A stretch of 64,000 bases of DNA from WTJH01 sp049889695 (GCA_049889695.1 JBMHCX010000007.1:62001-126000); one strand, 5' to 3'. Shown: positions 18,083 through 27,106, counted from the stretch's first letter. The notes: a model not told the origin generated them from the letters alone. Translations and numbers: made by a program.

Positions 18083-19098
18083 TGGGTGTTTGAATTGCGG
18101 AGGGTGATTAAATAAAATTGCCCACCAAACATTAAGGTCGCTAAGATAAGATGTATTGGTTGGGTGCTAAAGGGGAAATCAAAGTAATACATCAAAGCCC
18201 CTGTAAAAATCTCTAAACCGATACACCATAGGACGAGGCTAAATGCTCTGAGACGAATCTTATTCTTTCGAAGAACCCACCATATGCCAATGTGGGTCCC
18301 GAGTACCAACAACGAAAAGCTTCGATGAATGAAAAATTTCGTGGGGGCATTAGCCAGCCAACGTTGTGGGAGTGTTGGAAACTCATGCATTTGCAGGTCG
18401 ATGTACTGTCGGATTTGAGTACCCATTCCAATTTGAATAAGACTTAGCACCAAGGCCAAGCCAATCAGCATTCGGAAAGTAGCTAAAGATTTAGGCACGC
18501 TTTGTTCAACCTTAATGTTTTGGAGAATCAGGATCAATAAGGCGACTAGAATCAAGGCCATTGCCATGTGTAGTGTAATTTTCACTGGCAATAGATTCGA
18601 ATCCACCACTGTTTTTCCTAGCCATGCCTGAAAGGCCATTCCAAAGAGGACTAAGGTTGAAAAAACAAATAGTTTGGGTTGGCGACGTATCCAAAAAAAG
18701 GAGCATCCAAAGACGGTGAGCGTCGCTAAACCTGCCAAGACCCCAAGGAGTCGATTGATAAACTCGATCCAGGTATGGTAAGGATTAAAGATTGCATAAT
18801 CATGTTTGGTATATGGGTTCCAGTTGTCCTCCTTATAGTCAAGTCCAGAGGTGAAGTCCGACTTCGCCACACGCAAGCTTTCATCGACGATAATGACTTC
18901 TCCCCGACGGTAGTCATGCGCTGCATGCCAATCTAATTGCGACCTTTCTGTCGGAGGAATCAAGTATCCGAAGCATTTCGGCCAATCAGGACAGCCCATT
19001 CCACTTCCGGTCATTCGCACGGTAGATCCCGCCAAAATCACCAAGTAAACTAGCCCTAGGGCTATCCAAACGATATTTTTAAACCGCTTCTGCGTCAT
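18079..19098 (-). CDS. ctaA: Heme A synthase (COX15/CtaA family)
   Basis: Oxidises the C8 methyl of heme O to heme A for aa3-type cytochrome oxidase, in the inner membrane. 339 residues with eight predicted membrane segments. Start motif GSTVRMTGSGMGCPDWPKCF is typical. Heme-ligand histidines are visible in FNPYHTWIEFINRLLG (with the conserved Glu and Asn-Arg), ITLHMAMALIL, FFIHRSFSLLV and QPIHLILAT. The long first periplasmic loop (about residues 40-105) is larger than in Bacillus CtaA but usual for Bacteroidota. It overlaps the nucleotidyltransferase gene upstream by 20 bases. Confidence 0.94.
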   Translation of the reverse strand: MTQKRFKNIVWIALGLVYLVILAGSTVRMTGSGMGCPDWPKCFGYLIPPTERSQLDWHAAHDYRRGEVIIVDESLRVAKSDFTSGLDYKEDNWNPYTKHDYAIFNPYHTWIEFINRLLGVLAGLATLTVFGCSFFWIRRQPKLFVFSTLVLFGMAFQAWLGKTVVDSNLLPVKITLHMAMALILVALLILILQNIKVEQSVPKSLATFRMLIGLALVLSLIQIGMGTQIRQYIDLQMHEFPTLPQRWLANAPTKFFIHRSFSLLVLGTHIGIWWVLRKNKIRLRAFSLVLWCIGLEIFTGALMYYFDFPFSTQPIHLILATLMFGGQFYLITLRNSNTQ

Positions 19099-20518
19099 AT
19101 GTTAGTCCTAATGCTTTTCCTTTTGTGATCATCAGTTGCAAAGCTGCCTCAAATTCATTGGGAATTTCTCCCTCTAAGATAGCTTCCTTTATGGTTTCTT
19201 TTATAATGCCAATTTCACGAGATGGTTTTAGGTGAAAACTTTTCATGATATATTCACCTGAAATCGGCGGTTGAAAATTTCGAATATGATCTCTAGCTTC
19301 TACATCTTCTATCTTAGCCTTTACAATCTCGAAATTTTTGTGGTAGCGTTGAAATCGTTTTGGATTTTTTGTCGTGATATCTGCTTTGCAAAGAATGATT
19401 AAGTCTTCTAGTATATCTCCTGCATCGAATATAAGTCGACGGACAGCAGCATCGGTGACGATATCTTCAGCAATAACGATTGGCCGAGAACTCATCAGTA
19501 CTAGCTTTTGTACGTATTTCATTTTGTCGTTCAGCGGCATTTTCAGTCGTTTGAATAAGCGGTAGACCATTTTTGCCCCCACAAACTCATGCCCATGAAA
19601 AGTCCATCCTGTTGGGGGTTTAAACTTTTTAGTCGGTGCTTTTCCAATATCGTGGAGCAGGGCTGCCCAGCGCAGCCAGAGGTTGTCCGTGTATTGAGCG
19701 ATATTATCCACGACTTCAAAAGTGTGGTAGAAATTGTCTTTGTGTCGATGCCCTTCGATTTCTTCTATTCCTTTTAAGGCCGTTACCTCGGGTAATATTT
19801 GATCTAAAAGTCCTGCTTTGTCTAATAGTAACAAGCCTGCTGAAGGTTGGTCACAACTTAAAATTTTGTGAAGTTCGTCTACACAGCGTTCTCTGGATAT
19901 AATGGCCAAGCGGGCGGCATTCCGCTGAATACTTTCAAAAGTTGTTGGGGCAATGGTGAACTTAAGTTGACTGGCAAACCGAATGGCTCTTAGCATACGC
20001 AAAGGATCGTCCGAGAAGGTTAGATCTGGATCAAGTGGCGTGCGTATGAGTTTATTATTTAAGTCTTCTTGGCCATCAAAGGGATCGACTAATGCACCAA
20101 AATCCTCCTGGTTAAGACTAATCGCTAGCGCATTGATGGTAAAATCCCTTCGGTTCTGATCGTCTTCCAAGCTACCGGCACTAACCTTTGGTTTTCGACT
20201 ATCTCGTTGATAGGATTCTTTTCGAGCGCCAACAAATTCAAGTTCAAAGGCTTTGGTTTTGATCATGGCGGTCCCAAAATTTTTAAAGGTCTGTACAGGG
20301 GGTTGCTTAGGAAGCAGTTGGGCAACCTGCTGGGCGAGTTCCATACCGTCTCCAACAGTGACGATATCGATATCGTTTGGAAGCTTACGTCCTAATATAA
20401 AATCCCTAACAAAACCCCCGATGACAAAAGTGGGGTGACCCCATGCCGCAACCGCTGTTTGTAGCGTTTGAAATATGGGATTTTCCAAAGCAGAGGTGTA
20501 TGTCGGTTGTGTTGTCAC
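19079..20518 (-). CDS. cca: CCA-adding-type tRNA nucleotidyltransferase with HD domain
   Basis: 479 residues. The N-terminal class II nucleotidyltransferase head has FVIGGFVRDFILGR and the metal-binding D-x-D in NDIDIVTVGD; RRDFTINALAI and LDPDLTFSDDPLRMLRAIRF are the next family motifs (the latter is split here for length). The C-terminal half has an HD phosphohydrolase domain (WAALLHDIGK). Such proteins build or repair the CCA end of tRNA, though poly(A)-polymerase-like members exist. The start is GTG at 20518, sharing its G with the TAG of the upstream gene; no ATG is near. Part of a four-gene operon with tsaC-like, ctaA and ORF-3-like genes. Confidence 0.93.
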   Translation of the reverse strand: MTTQPTYTSALENPIFQTLQTAVAAWGHPTFVIGGFVRDFILGRKLPNDIDIVTVGDGMELAQQVAQLLPKQPPVQTFKNFGTAMIKTKAFELEFVGARKESYQRDSRKPKVSAGSLEDDQNRRDFTINALAISLNQEDFGALVDPFDGQEDLNNKLIRTPLDPDLTFSDDPLRMLRAIRFASQLKFTIAPTTFESIQRNAARLAIISRERCVDELHKILSCDQPSAGLLLLDKAGLLDQILPEVTALKGIEEIEGHRHKDNFYHTFEVVDNIAQYTDNLWLRWAALLHDIGKAPTKKFKPPTGWTFHGHEFVGAKMVYRLFKRLKMPLNDKMKYVQKLVLMSSRPIVIAEDIVTDAAVRRLIFDAGDILEDLIILCKADITTKNPKRFQRYHKNFEIVKAKIEDVEARDHIRNFQPPISGEYIMKSFHLKPSREIGIIKETIKEAILEGEIPNEFEAALQLMITKGKALGLTYDAEAV

Positions 20519-21075
20519 TAACGTAAGGTTTTATAGCTCCCATCCCCTTCAATTGAAATTACTGTCGATGGACGCGTAGCACTTTTATACGTAGGTAAAT
20601 TTACAACGAAGTCCACCCCCTCCAAAATTTGAGGGCTAATATCCGCATAATCGTTGGGCATAGGTTCATTACTGATGTTAGCCGAGGTGCTGATTAGGGG
20701 GTGTTTGTATTCCTGCATAAACTCATAAACCCAACTCGTTAGAGGAATGCGAAACCCCATGCGTTCTCCACCTCCCATAGCTAGTGGGCAGATGTGTTCT
20801 ACATCTGGAAAAATAAGTGTGGTCGGTTCCTCTCTACTGTATAAATCGCCGTGCGTATAAGCAGCCTCTCCTACATAATTAGCTAAGTTATCCACGCTGT
20901 CGATAAGTGCCAAAAGGGGTTTGTTGTAATCTCTTTGCTTTAAGTCAAAGATTCGTTTAATGGCTGTCTCCTGCGTTGCGTCGCAACCTAACCCCCACAC
21001 AGTATCAGTAGGATACAATAAAATTCCACCCGCATTGAGGCAATCAATTGCCTTTTCCATCCATTGATCTTTCAT
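20518..21075 (-). CDS. L-threonylcarbamoyladenylate synthase (Sua5/YrdC family)
   Basis: 185-residue single-domain YrdC-type protein. It makes threonylcarbamoyl-AMP, the donor for the t6A base at position 37 of ANN-decoding tRNAs. The signature GILLYPTDTVWGLGCDA is present, as is KRDYNKPLLALI-type chemistry (DLKQRDYNKPLLALID) and STSANISNEPMP near the C-terminus. It lacks the extra Sua5 domain, so it is of the TsaC size class. First gene of the operon running to 17597; 245 unassigned bases lie upstream. Confidence 0.95.
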   Translation of the reverse strand: MKDQWMEKAIDCLNAGGILLYPTDTVWGLGCDATQETAIKRIFDLKQRDYNKPLLALIDSVDNLANYVGEAAYTHGDLYSREEPTTLIFPDVEHICPLAMGGGERMGFRIPLTSWVYEFMQEYKHPLISTSANISNEPMPNDYADISPQILEGVDFVVNLPTYKSATRPSTVISIEGDGSYKTLR

Positions 21076-21320
21076 GATTTTTCTGCTATATAAGATTCGA
21101 TAGGTGTTTAGATTCGCGCTTTTTTAAATTGTTGTATAACAAATCTTTCTCCTTGTTTTCCCATTTTGGATAAGGTTCGTTTAGTAGTGTAATATCCCCG
21201 GGTTGGCATGTATCCCTGAGGCGATCATTTAAAATTTCTTATCCAGTTGTCGGTTCAGTCCACTTAGCAACATCCTTTATTGGGAGTTTTCTTGCCCTAT
21301 ATATGACAACAGTGACTTGC
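21076..21320. other. Longest gene-free stretch, no identified content
   Basis: 245 bases between the tsaC-like gene and the dapD stop codon. I see no tRNA, no clear hairpin-T terminator and no exact -7 element for the tsaC-like operon that must start here. The longest reading frame with an ATG is 33 codons (21108-21209, minus strand) and has no convincing similarity. Confidence 0.6.
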
Positions 21321-22127
21321 TTACACAGCAACATTATGCTCTCGAAGAGCGTCGTTAAGCGAGGTTTTTTTATCCGTACTTGCTTTGCGTTGTCCGATGA
21401 TGAGAGCACAAGGGACTTGGTAGGAACCGGCCGGGAATTCTTTGGTGTAACTTCCTGGAATTACAACAGAGCGCGCTGGAACACGCCCTTTGTATTCTTT
21501 CGGCTGTTCACCACTAACATCGATAATTTTGGTAGATGCGGTTAAAACAACATTTGCCCCTAAGACGGCTTCTTCTTCTATATGAACTCCTTCAACCACA
21601 ATGCATCGAGAACCGATAAAGGCATTGTCTTCAATGATAACAGGGGAGGCCTGTAGGGGTTCTAGAACACCTCCAATACCCACTCCACCGCTTAAGTGGA
21701 CATTTTTACCGATCTGCGCACAACTTCCCACAGTTGCCCAAGTATCAACCATGGTTCCTGAATCGACATAAGCGCCGATGTTTACGTAGCTAGGCATCAT
21801 GATTACACCGGGCGCTAAATAGGCACCATGGCGAGCAATAGCATGCGGAACTACTCGAACCTCTTGTTTGGCATAGTCCTTTTTTAACGGGATTTTGTCA
21901 TGAAATTCAAGAGGTCCAACTTCGATTGTTTCCATTTGTTGAATCGGGAAATACAAAACCACAGCTTTTTTAACCCATGTGTTGATTTGCCATCCGTCGG
22001 TAGTTTTTTCCGCTACACGGAGTTGTCCGAGGTCAATCTGGCGAATAACCTCACGAATGGTTGCTTGGGTTTCTTTTTGTTGTAGCAGGGAGCGGTCTTC
22101 CCATGTCGCTTCAATCAGTTGTTGCAT
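21321..22127 (-). CDS. dapD: 2,3,4,5-tetrahydropyridine-2,6-dicarboxylate N-succinyltransferase
   Basis: Commits tetrahydrodipicolinate to the succinylase branch of diaminopimelate and lysine synthesis. 268 residues, normal. The N-terminal helical domain starts MQQLIEATWEDRSLLQQ. The C-terminal two thirds are left-handed beta-helix hexapeptide repeats (GAYLAPGVIMMPSYVNIGAY, GTMVDTWATVGSCAQIGKNV), including the conserved VHLSGGVGIGGVLEP. ATG 22127 is chosen; an in-frame TTG six codons upstream overlaps the promoter element. Divergent from ruvX. Its presence with dapB and lysA shows this organism uses the succinylated pathway. Confidence 0.97.
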   Translation of the reverse strand: MQQLIEATWEDRSLLQQKETQATIREVIRQIDLGQLRVAEKTTDGWQINTWVKKAVVLYFPIQQMETIEVGPLEFHDKIPLKKDYAKQEVRVVPHAIARHGAYLAPGVIMMPSYVNIGAYVDSGTMVDTWATVGSCAQIGKNVHLSGGVGIGGVLEPLQASPVIIEDNAFIGSRCIVVEGVHIEEEAVLGANVVLTASTKIIDVSGEQPKEYKGRVPARSVVIPGSYTKEFPAGSYQVPCALIIGQRKASTDKKTSLNDALREHNVAV

Positions 22128-22142
22128 GCTTAATTTTTTTGT

Positions 22143-22150
22143 CAAAAATA
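22143..22150 (-). promoter_or_regulatory. -7 promoter element upstream of dapD
   Basis: Minus-strand TATTTTTG, an exact TAnnTTTG match 15 bases before the dapD ATG. Forms a divergent pair with the ruvX element at 22192-22199. Confidence 0.5.
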
Positions 22151-22191
22151 AGGTTTTAGACTTGGAATCCTATGGATTCTGATGATTGAAG

Positions 22192-22199
22192 TATATTTG
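22192..22199 (+). promoter_or_regulatory. -7 promoter element directly in front of ruvX
   Basis: TATATTTG fits TAnnTTTG and ends three bases before the ruvX ATG at 22203. A transcript starting at the usual distance would begin at or inside the start codon, so either it is leaderless or the true promoter is further upstream. Confidence 0.42.
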
Positions 22200-22202
22200 G
22201 AA

Positions 22203-22625
22203 ATGCGAATTTATGTCGGGATTGATTTCGGGACCAAACGGAGCGGGGTAGCCCTGAGTGACCCTACGCATACGATTGCTTCAGCTCTAGATACCTTCGA
22301 CACCTCTCAACTAATACCAGCCTTACAATCGCTCAAGGGTCAGTATACTATTGCTGGTTTTGTGGTGGGGGCCCCTAGACGATGGAGTGGAGAGCCCTCT
22401 ACGGTAGAAGTTGCCATTCAAGAATGGATAGCACAACTAGAAAAAGACTTTTCAGAAACTCCTATTTTTCGTGAAGACGAACGTTTTACATCCAAAATTG
22501 CGCAAAAAAGTCTCCTGGAAGGTGGGGTGAAAAAAAGCAAAAGAAAAGACAAAAAAATATTGGATAGCATGAGCGCTACCTTAATTTTACAATCCTTTTT
22601 GGATCGACAAAAAAAATGCCTATGA
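22203..22625 (+). CDS. ruvX: Holliday-junction-resolvase-like / pre-16S rRNA nuclease (YqgF/RuvX)
   Basis: 140-residue RNase H-fold protein. YqgF in E. coli processes the 5' end of 16S rRNA; the RuvX name reflects its resolvase-like fold. Motif I is YVGIDFGTKRSGVALSDP with the first catalytic Asp; EDERFTSKIAQ carries the second acidic residue and KDKKILDSMSATLILQSFL the last Asp. ATG 22203 is preferred to an ATG seven codons upstream, which would put the promoter element inside the gene. Its stop overlaps the def start by 4 bases. Confidence 0.94.
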   Translation: MRIYVGIDFGTKRSGVALSDPTHTIASALDTFDTSQLIPALQSLKGQYTIAGFVVGAPRRWSGEPSTVEVAIQEWIAQLEKDFSETPIFREDERFTSKIAQKSLLEGGVKKSKRKDKKILDSMSATLILQSFLDRQKKCL

Positions 22626-23212
22626 TATTGCCAATCGTCGCTTATGGCGCTGCTGTTTTAAAGCAAAAAGCCTTGCCCATCAATCAAGAGTATGAAAATC
22701 TAAATCAGTTGATTGCCAATATGTGGGAAACCATGTATGCTGCGCATGGCGTTGGTCTTGCGGCCCCCCAAGTAGGATTGGGAATTCGCATGTTTGTCAT
22801 TGATACCGCTCCCTTTGCTGAGGACGATTCGTTGACCGCTGAAGAGCGCAAAGAGCTGAAGGAATTTAAAGAGGTTTTCATCAATGCTACCATGGTTGAA
22901 GAAAAGGGGGAAGCATGGGATTTTAACGAGGGTTGTCTCAGCATACCCGATGTACGGGAAGATGTGCTACGCCATGCATCTATCAAGATCCATTATTGGG
23001 ATGAAAATTTTCTAGAACACACCCGATCTTTCGATGGGTTAATCGCCCGAGTGATTCAACACGAGTATGATCATATCGAAGGGATCTTATTTACCGATAA
23101 ATTATCTCCGCTCAAAAAGCGACTGATTAAACGAAAACTAACGGCAATTGCTCAGGGTAAAATCCAGGCGGAATACCCCATGCGATTTCCGCAAATCAAA
23201 AGAAAACGATAA
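22622..23212 (+). CDS. def: Peptide deformylase
   Basis: Removes the formyl group from nascent N-terminal methionine. 196 residues. All three metal-site motifs are intact: HGVGLAAPQVGLG, EGCLSIPDVRE with the Cys ligand, and IQHEYDHIEGILF with the HExxH-type histidines and catalytic Glu. Residues about 60-80 hold an acidic insertion (AEDDSLTAEERKELKEF) that is usual in Bacteroidota forms. Start ATG 22622 makes an ATGA overlap with ruvX; an ATG two codons earlier is possible. Confidence 0.97.
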   Translation: MILPIVAYGAAVLKQKALPINQEYENLNQLIANMWETMYAAHGVGLAAPQVGLGIRMFVIDTAPFAEDDSLTAEERKELKEFKEVFINATMVEEKGEAWDFNEGCLSIPDVREDVLRHASIKIHYWDENFLEHTRSFDGLIARVIQHEYDHIEGILFTDKLSPLKKRLIKRKLTAIAQGKIQAEYPMRFPQIKRKR

Positions 23213-23214
23213 AA

Positions 23215-23649
23215 ATGTCTTTAGAAAAAATTATTACGATCGCCGGCCGTCCTGGTCTGTTTGAAATTCAAACACATACCCGAACGGGCGTCATTGCTCA
23301 TGAGCTAAAAACGGGTAAGCGAGTTGTGACACACGCACACGAACAATTCAGTGGCCTTAAAGATATACAGCTCTACACTTTAGGAGGAGAAATTCCCTTA
23401 GCTGAAGTCTTTAAGAAAGTCTATGAGCATTGTCAAGCAAAGCCCTGTGCCGTATCGCCCAAGGCTTCTTCCGATGAGCTTGAAGCGTTCTTCTTTGAAG
23501 TAGTTGAAGACTATGACGAGGACCGCGTTTATCCGAGTGATATCAAGAAAATTATCCAGTGGTACAATTTACTGCTCGAGAACTCCTATTTTGAGAGCAC
23601 TGGTTCAGCCGAAGCAGATACACCAGCGGAAACCCCAGAGGATGCATAG
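23215..23649 (+). CDS. DUF5606 domain protein
   Basis: 144-residue cytosolic protein of a Flavobacteriia/Bacteroidota family of unknown function. The family start SLEKIITIAGRPGLFEI and TRTGVIAHELKTGKRV are clear; the middle is acidic (FFFEVVEDYDEDRVYPSDIK), and the tail is a low-complexity Ala/Glu/Thr stretch. It begins two bases after def and its end overlaps mazG by 8 bases, so it belongs to the ruvX-def-DUF5606-mazG operon, a conserved arrangement in this class. No activity can be inferred. Confidence 0.9.
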   Translation: MSLEKIITIAGRPGLFEIQTHTRTGVIAHELKTGKRVVTHAHEQFSGLKDIQLYTLGGEIPLAEVFKKVYEHCQAKPCAVSPKASSDELEAFFFEVVEDYDEDRVYPSDIKKIIQWYNLLLENSYFESTGSAEADTPAETPEDA

Positions 23650-24418
23650 TCGGAAAGAGATTCTTCAGAGCGTAGATCGTCTGTTAACGATAATGGACGA
23701 GCTTCGAGAGCAATGCCCTTGGGATCGAAAACAAACCAATGAAAGTCTAAGGCACCTGACCATCGAAGAGACTTATGAGTTGGCCGATGCAATTTTAGAA
23801 AACAACCCCACAGAAATTAAAAATGAACTGGGTGACCTATTGTTGCACATTTTCTTCTATGCCAAAATTGGATCGGAGCAAGAAGCATTTGACTTGGGCG
23901 ATGTCGCGACTTCCATTGCTGAAAAACTGATACATAGGCATCCGCATGTATACGGAAATATTGACATAGCTGATGAGGAAGAAGTCAAACAAAACTGGGA
24001 AGCACTAAAATTAAAAGAAGGGAAAAAAAGTGTTTTTGAGGGTGTCCCACGTTCACTCCCCAGTTTAATAAAAGCCCAGAGATTGCAAGATAAAGCTGCC
24101 GGGGTAGGCTTTGATTGGCCAGATACAGCTGGAGTTTTAGCAAAAATTCAAGAGGAAATCCACGAACTACAGCAGGCAATGGATCAGAAAGATACTGCTG
24201 CTGTTGAAGCTGAATTTGGGGATGTCTTATTTTCGATGATCAACTACGCCCGATTTTTAGATATCAATCCTGCATTGGCACTCGAGCGCACCAATAAGAA
24301 ATTCATCAGAAGGTTCCAATGGATGGAGCAAAAAGTAGCTGAAAAGGGACAGCATTTACAGGCCTTGGATTTAGACCAAATGGAAGAACTCTGGCAAGCA
24401 GCTAAAAATCAATCTTAA
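23642..24418 (+). CDS. mazG: Nucleoside triphosphate pyrophosphohydrolase MazG
   Basis: 258 residues. Hydrolyses NTPs and dNTPs to monophosphates and pyrophosphate; proposed to clean nucleotide pools and to lower (p)ppGpp. Two MazG helical domains: the first has DELREQCPWDRKQTNESL, IEETYELADAI and the E-x-x-E/E-x-x-D metal motif in KNELGDLLLHIFFY; the second has KIQEEIHELQQAM and EAEFGDVLFSMINYAR. ATG 23642 is used because a longer reading frame would overlap DUF5606 by about 145 bases with no homology. It ends 3 bases from the convergent DUF349 gene without a terminator. Confidence 0.95.
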   Translation: MHSRKEILQSVDRLLTIMDELREQCPWDRKQTNESLRHLTIEETYELADAILENNPTEIKNELGDLLLHIFFYAKIGSEQEAFDLGDVATSIAEKLIHRHPHVYGNIDIADEEEVKQNWEALKLKEGKKSVFEGVPRSLPSLIKAQRLQDKAAGVGFDWPDTAGVLAKIQEEIHELQQAMDQKDTAAVEAEFGDVLFSMINYARFLDINPALALERTNKKFIRRFQWMEQKVAEKGQHLQALDLDQMEELWQAAKNQS

Positions 24419-24421
24419 ATT

Positions 24422-26323
24422 TTATTCCTCCTCTTGAACTTCATCGGAAGCGGCTGCGGAATCTTCTGCTTTGCTGAGCTTATGGTGAGCTTGTTTGAGG
24501 CGGATAAATTGTTCTTCCAACGCCTGAATCTTCTCAGTTAGTTTAGTGGTTTTATCCGTGACTTCTTTCACCAATGGATTATCTGTGCTTTTATTGCTGA
24601 AAAATTCTAAGTTATTTTCCAATTGCGTTCGTTCGGTTTTCAGCCCGTCGATCTGTGTTTTGATGGTGCTCATTTCGTCAATGAGGGCATCTCCCCAGTT
24701 ACCAAAGACCGCGAGGCGAATTTCAAACTGTATCAACTCTTTCTGAGGATTACTCACCTGAGAGCCCTTGATGCGTTTTTCGACCGCTTTAACAAACGCC
24801 TGACCGTTTTTCATGGCGGCTACTTTGTTCAAGTTACCACTGGTTTTACACGTCTGCCACAGGTCCAAGAAATAATTTTGAATCTCCTCTGCTGTTGCGG
24901 GGATCTCCACCTTGTCAACTGTTTGTATAAGGGCTAATTGTGCTTGGTGTACAGTTTCTTCTTGTGGGCTTAGTTTTAGGTAATCTCCTCGTAGCCTTTC
25001 GAAGTAAAGGTTACAGAGTTCGCGAAATTCTTCCCATAAGGCATCTCCAATTTTTCGAGGGACAAAGCCTAGTTTTTTCCATTGGCCTTGTAGTTTCTTC
25101 ACCTCCTGTGTATGTCGGTCCCAATCGTCTCGTTCTAAGATGTCTTTGATTATCTGGATCAATTCTTTACGCCCCTCAATAGCTTGCTTTTGTTCCTTTT
25201 TTTGGTTTTTGTAAAAATCGTTTTTAGCACGATTGAACAAGCGCCCCATTTCTCTAAACTTATTCCAGGTCAGTTTGCTTTCTGCTCGTGGAACTTGTCC
25301 AGTATTTTGAAAATCTGATCGGAGTTGATTGAATTTTTGTACCTGTTGTTGCCATGCTCGGTGCGACTTAGATTTGGATTCGGTGAGTTCTTCCATGGCG
25401 ACCAGTAATGCTTGTCGCTTTTCTAAATTCTGTTGTTGGAACTGATCGATATTTTTTTCGTAGTCGTGACGTTTGTCGTGTATTGTTTTTGTAGCCGCTT
25501 GGAAACGTTTCCACAAATCTTCTCTGTGCTCTTTCGCAACTGGTCCCAAGTCGTTCTTCCATTGACGATGGAGGGTATTCAGATCTCGGGAAGCTTTCAA
25601 GATATTTTCACTTTTCGCTAAAGCTTCGGCTTGCTCGATAATTTTGAGTTTTTCCTCGTAATTGTGTTTGAAGTCGAGCTCTCTCAATTCTCGATTCAGA
25701 TGCAAGAAGTCGTAAAATCGTTCAATGTGGTGCTTATATGTTTCCCATACGTTTGCTCTTTGAGAGCGTGGTACCGGACCACATTTATACCAACTCTCGC
25801 GCAGTGCTCGGAAGCTATTGTAGACCGTGTTTATGTTGTCCTGACTCCCAATCAGATTCTTTATTTCTTCAATAATCTGTTGTCGTCGTTCTAGATTTAT
25901 TTTCTGACTATCCTCTAAGTCTTTGTAGTACTTTCTTCGCTGCTGTCTAAAATCATAAGAAACCTGATCCCATTCTTTTTTGTAAGGCGGATTAAAGTAA
26001 AAATCAATTTCATTTCCACCTTCCGCAATAAAGCTTTCTTTCTCGGCTGTTAAAGTAGCTTTGAATTTAAGATCGAATTGAGTCGTGATTTGCTTGAATA
26101 CATCTGATATTTTTGGAATCTCATTTGATTTCAACAATGCTTTTGCCGATTGAATCAGTTCAGTGATGTTCTGATCTGCATAGTTGATGGTTGGCTCAGG
26201 GCTATTGTCCGGAGTTTCGGCAAATGCCGATTCAGATTCCTGTGCTGCTGTTGCACCTTCTTGAGCAGCACTGTCGTCAGCGGCATGCTCGTCAGAAGGA
26301 TCGATGGTATACGGATATTCCAT
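24422..26323 (-). CDS. DUF349 repeat protein
   Basis: 633-residue cytosolic, highly charged helical protein. After an acidic, low-complexity N-terminus (residues 1-45, rich in Asp, Glu, Ala) come several DUF349 repeats of about 70 residues, each with an aromatic-rich helix such as W-x-x-C/L-G-x-V-P-R followed by W-x-x-F/Y-x-x-x-x-x-x-F (for example WYKCGPVPRSQRANVWETYK and WKKLGFVPRKIGDALWEEFR). A coiled coil fills about residues 555-620. Role is unknown; the pattern suggests a protein-protein scaffold. Stands alone on the minus strand; near-consensus -7 TAATTTTA is present at about 26343-26350. Confidence 0.9.
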   Translation of the reverse strand: MEYPYTIDPSDEHAADDSAAQEGATAAQESESAFAETPDNSPEPTINYADQNITELIQSAKALLKSNEIPKISDVFKQITTQFDLKFKATLTAEKESFIAEGGNEIDFYFNPPYKKEWDQVSYDFRQQRRKYYKDLEDSQKINLERRQQIIEEIKNLIGSQDNINTVYNSFRALRESWYKCGPVPRSQRANVWETYKHHIERFYDFLHLNRELRELDFKHNYEEKLKIIEQAEALAKSENILKASRDLNTLHRQWKNDLGPVAKEHREDLWKRFQAATKTIHDKRHDYEKNIDQFQQQNLEKRQALLVAMEELTESKSKSHRAWQQQVQKFNQLRSDFQNTGQVPRAESKLTWNKFREMGRLFNRAKNDFYKNQKKEQKQAIEGRKELIQIIKDILERDDWDRHTQEVKKLQGQWKKLGFVPRKIGDALWEEFRELCNLYFERLRGDYLKLSPQEETVHQAQLALIQTVDKVEIPATAEEIQNYFLDLWQTCKTSGNLNKVAAMKNGQAFVKAVEKRIKGSQVSNPQKELIQFEIRLAVFGNWGDALIDEMSTIKTQIDGLKTERTQLENNLEFFSNKSTDNPLVKEVTDKTTKLTEKIQALEEQFIRLKQAHHKLSKAEDSAAASDEVQEEE

Positions 26324-26365
26324 GAAAAAAGTCTTATACCCGTAAAATTACAAAAACCAATGGAA

Positions 26366-27106
26366 CTAAGAGTTCCAGATTTTCCATGATGCTTCTGCTT
26401 GGTAGACTAGCATTTTATAGCCGTTCGAAACTGTTGCGCCCCTCGCCAAGCCTTCTTGCATAAAACTGGTTACTTCAGGGTTATACACCAAGTCGAAAAG
26501 ACAGTGTCGAGTAGTTAATGCACCGTAGGGAATGTTGGGCCTTAGCTCAGTCTTGGGGAAAGTTCCTAAAGGGGTGGTGTTTACGATTAAGGTATAGTCA
26601 CCTAGTGTATTTTCATCGATGTCGCTGTAGGTCAGCATATCCTTATTTTCTGATTTTCGAGAAACCCAACGAAAGTCAATGTCATTTTTTTTAAGGACAT
26701 AAGCCACTGCTTTAGATGCTCCCCCGGTTCCTAAGATCAGGGCTTTGGCATGTGGACGTTGCCATGCTTCTTTGAGCGCCTTTTCAAAACCAATCGCATC
26801 GGTATTGTAGCCCCATAATTGGTTGTCTTGCCAATGGATTGTGTTTACAGCTCCTATGGTTTCTGCGATTTCATCTAGTACGTCTAAATGAGGGATCACT
26901 GTTTGTTTGTAGGGAATTGTGACATTTATTCCCGAAACGGATTTGTCCGCTAACAGTTGTGGTATATCCGCCGGGTCGGATAAATCAAAATTTTGATAAC
27001 TGCAATGTTGCAGATTTTGGTTTTTAAATTTTTGGGCAAAGTAGGATCTAGAAAAAGAGTATTCAATGTCTTTTCCCAGAAGCCCGAACTGACGTTGATT
27101 GGCCAT
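26366..27106 (-). CDS. aroE: Shikimate dehydrogenase
   Basis: NADP-dependent reduction of 3-dehydroshikimate, fourth common step of aromatic amino acid synthesis. 246 residues, shorter than E. coli AroE (272) but usual for Flavobacteriia. Substrate site: EYSFSRSYFAQKF and NVTIPYKQTVIPHLD with the catalytic Lys, plus NTDAIGFEKAL. The nucleotide site has LILGTGGASKAVAYVL and the family NTTPLGTFP. The first in-frame codon at 27115 is TTG; I prefer ATG 27106, giving a 44-base overlap with the DUF368 gene upstream on the same strand. Confidence 0.95.
   Translation of the reverse strand: MANQRQFGLLGKDIEYSFSRSYFAQKFKNQNLQHCSYQNFDLSDPADIPQLLADKSVSGINVTIPYKQTVIPHLDVLDEIAETIGAVNTIHWQDNQLWGYNTDAIGFEKALKEAWQRPHAKALILGTGGASKAVAYVLKKNDIDFRWVSRKSENKDMLTYSDIDENTLGDYTLIVNTTPLGTFPKTELRPNIPYGALTTRHCLFDLVYNPEVTSFMQEGLARGATVSNGYKMLVYQAEASWKIWNS

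Noticed and set aside
21108..21209. 33-codon frame on the minus strand in the 245-base gap
   Set aside because: Too short, no promoter or ribosome-binding evidence, and only vague similarity.
21245..21275. GGTTCAGTCC, reminiscent of a tRNA T-arm
   Set aside because: One base short, no matching acceptor, anticodon or D-arm around it.
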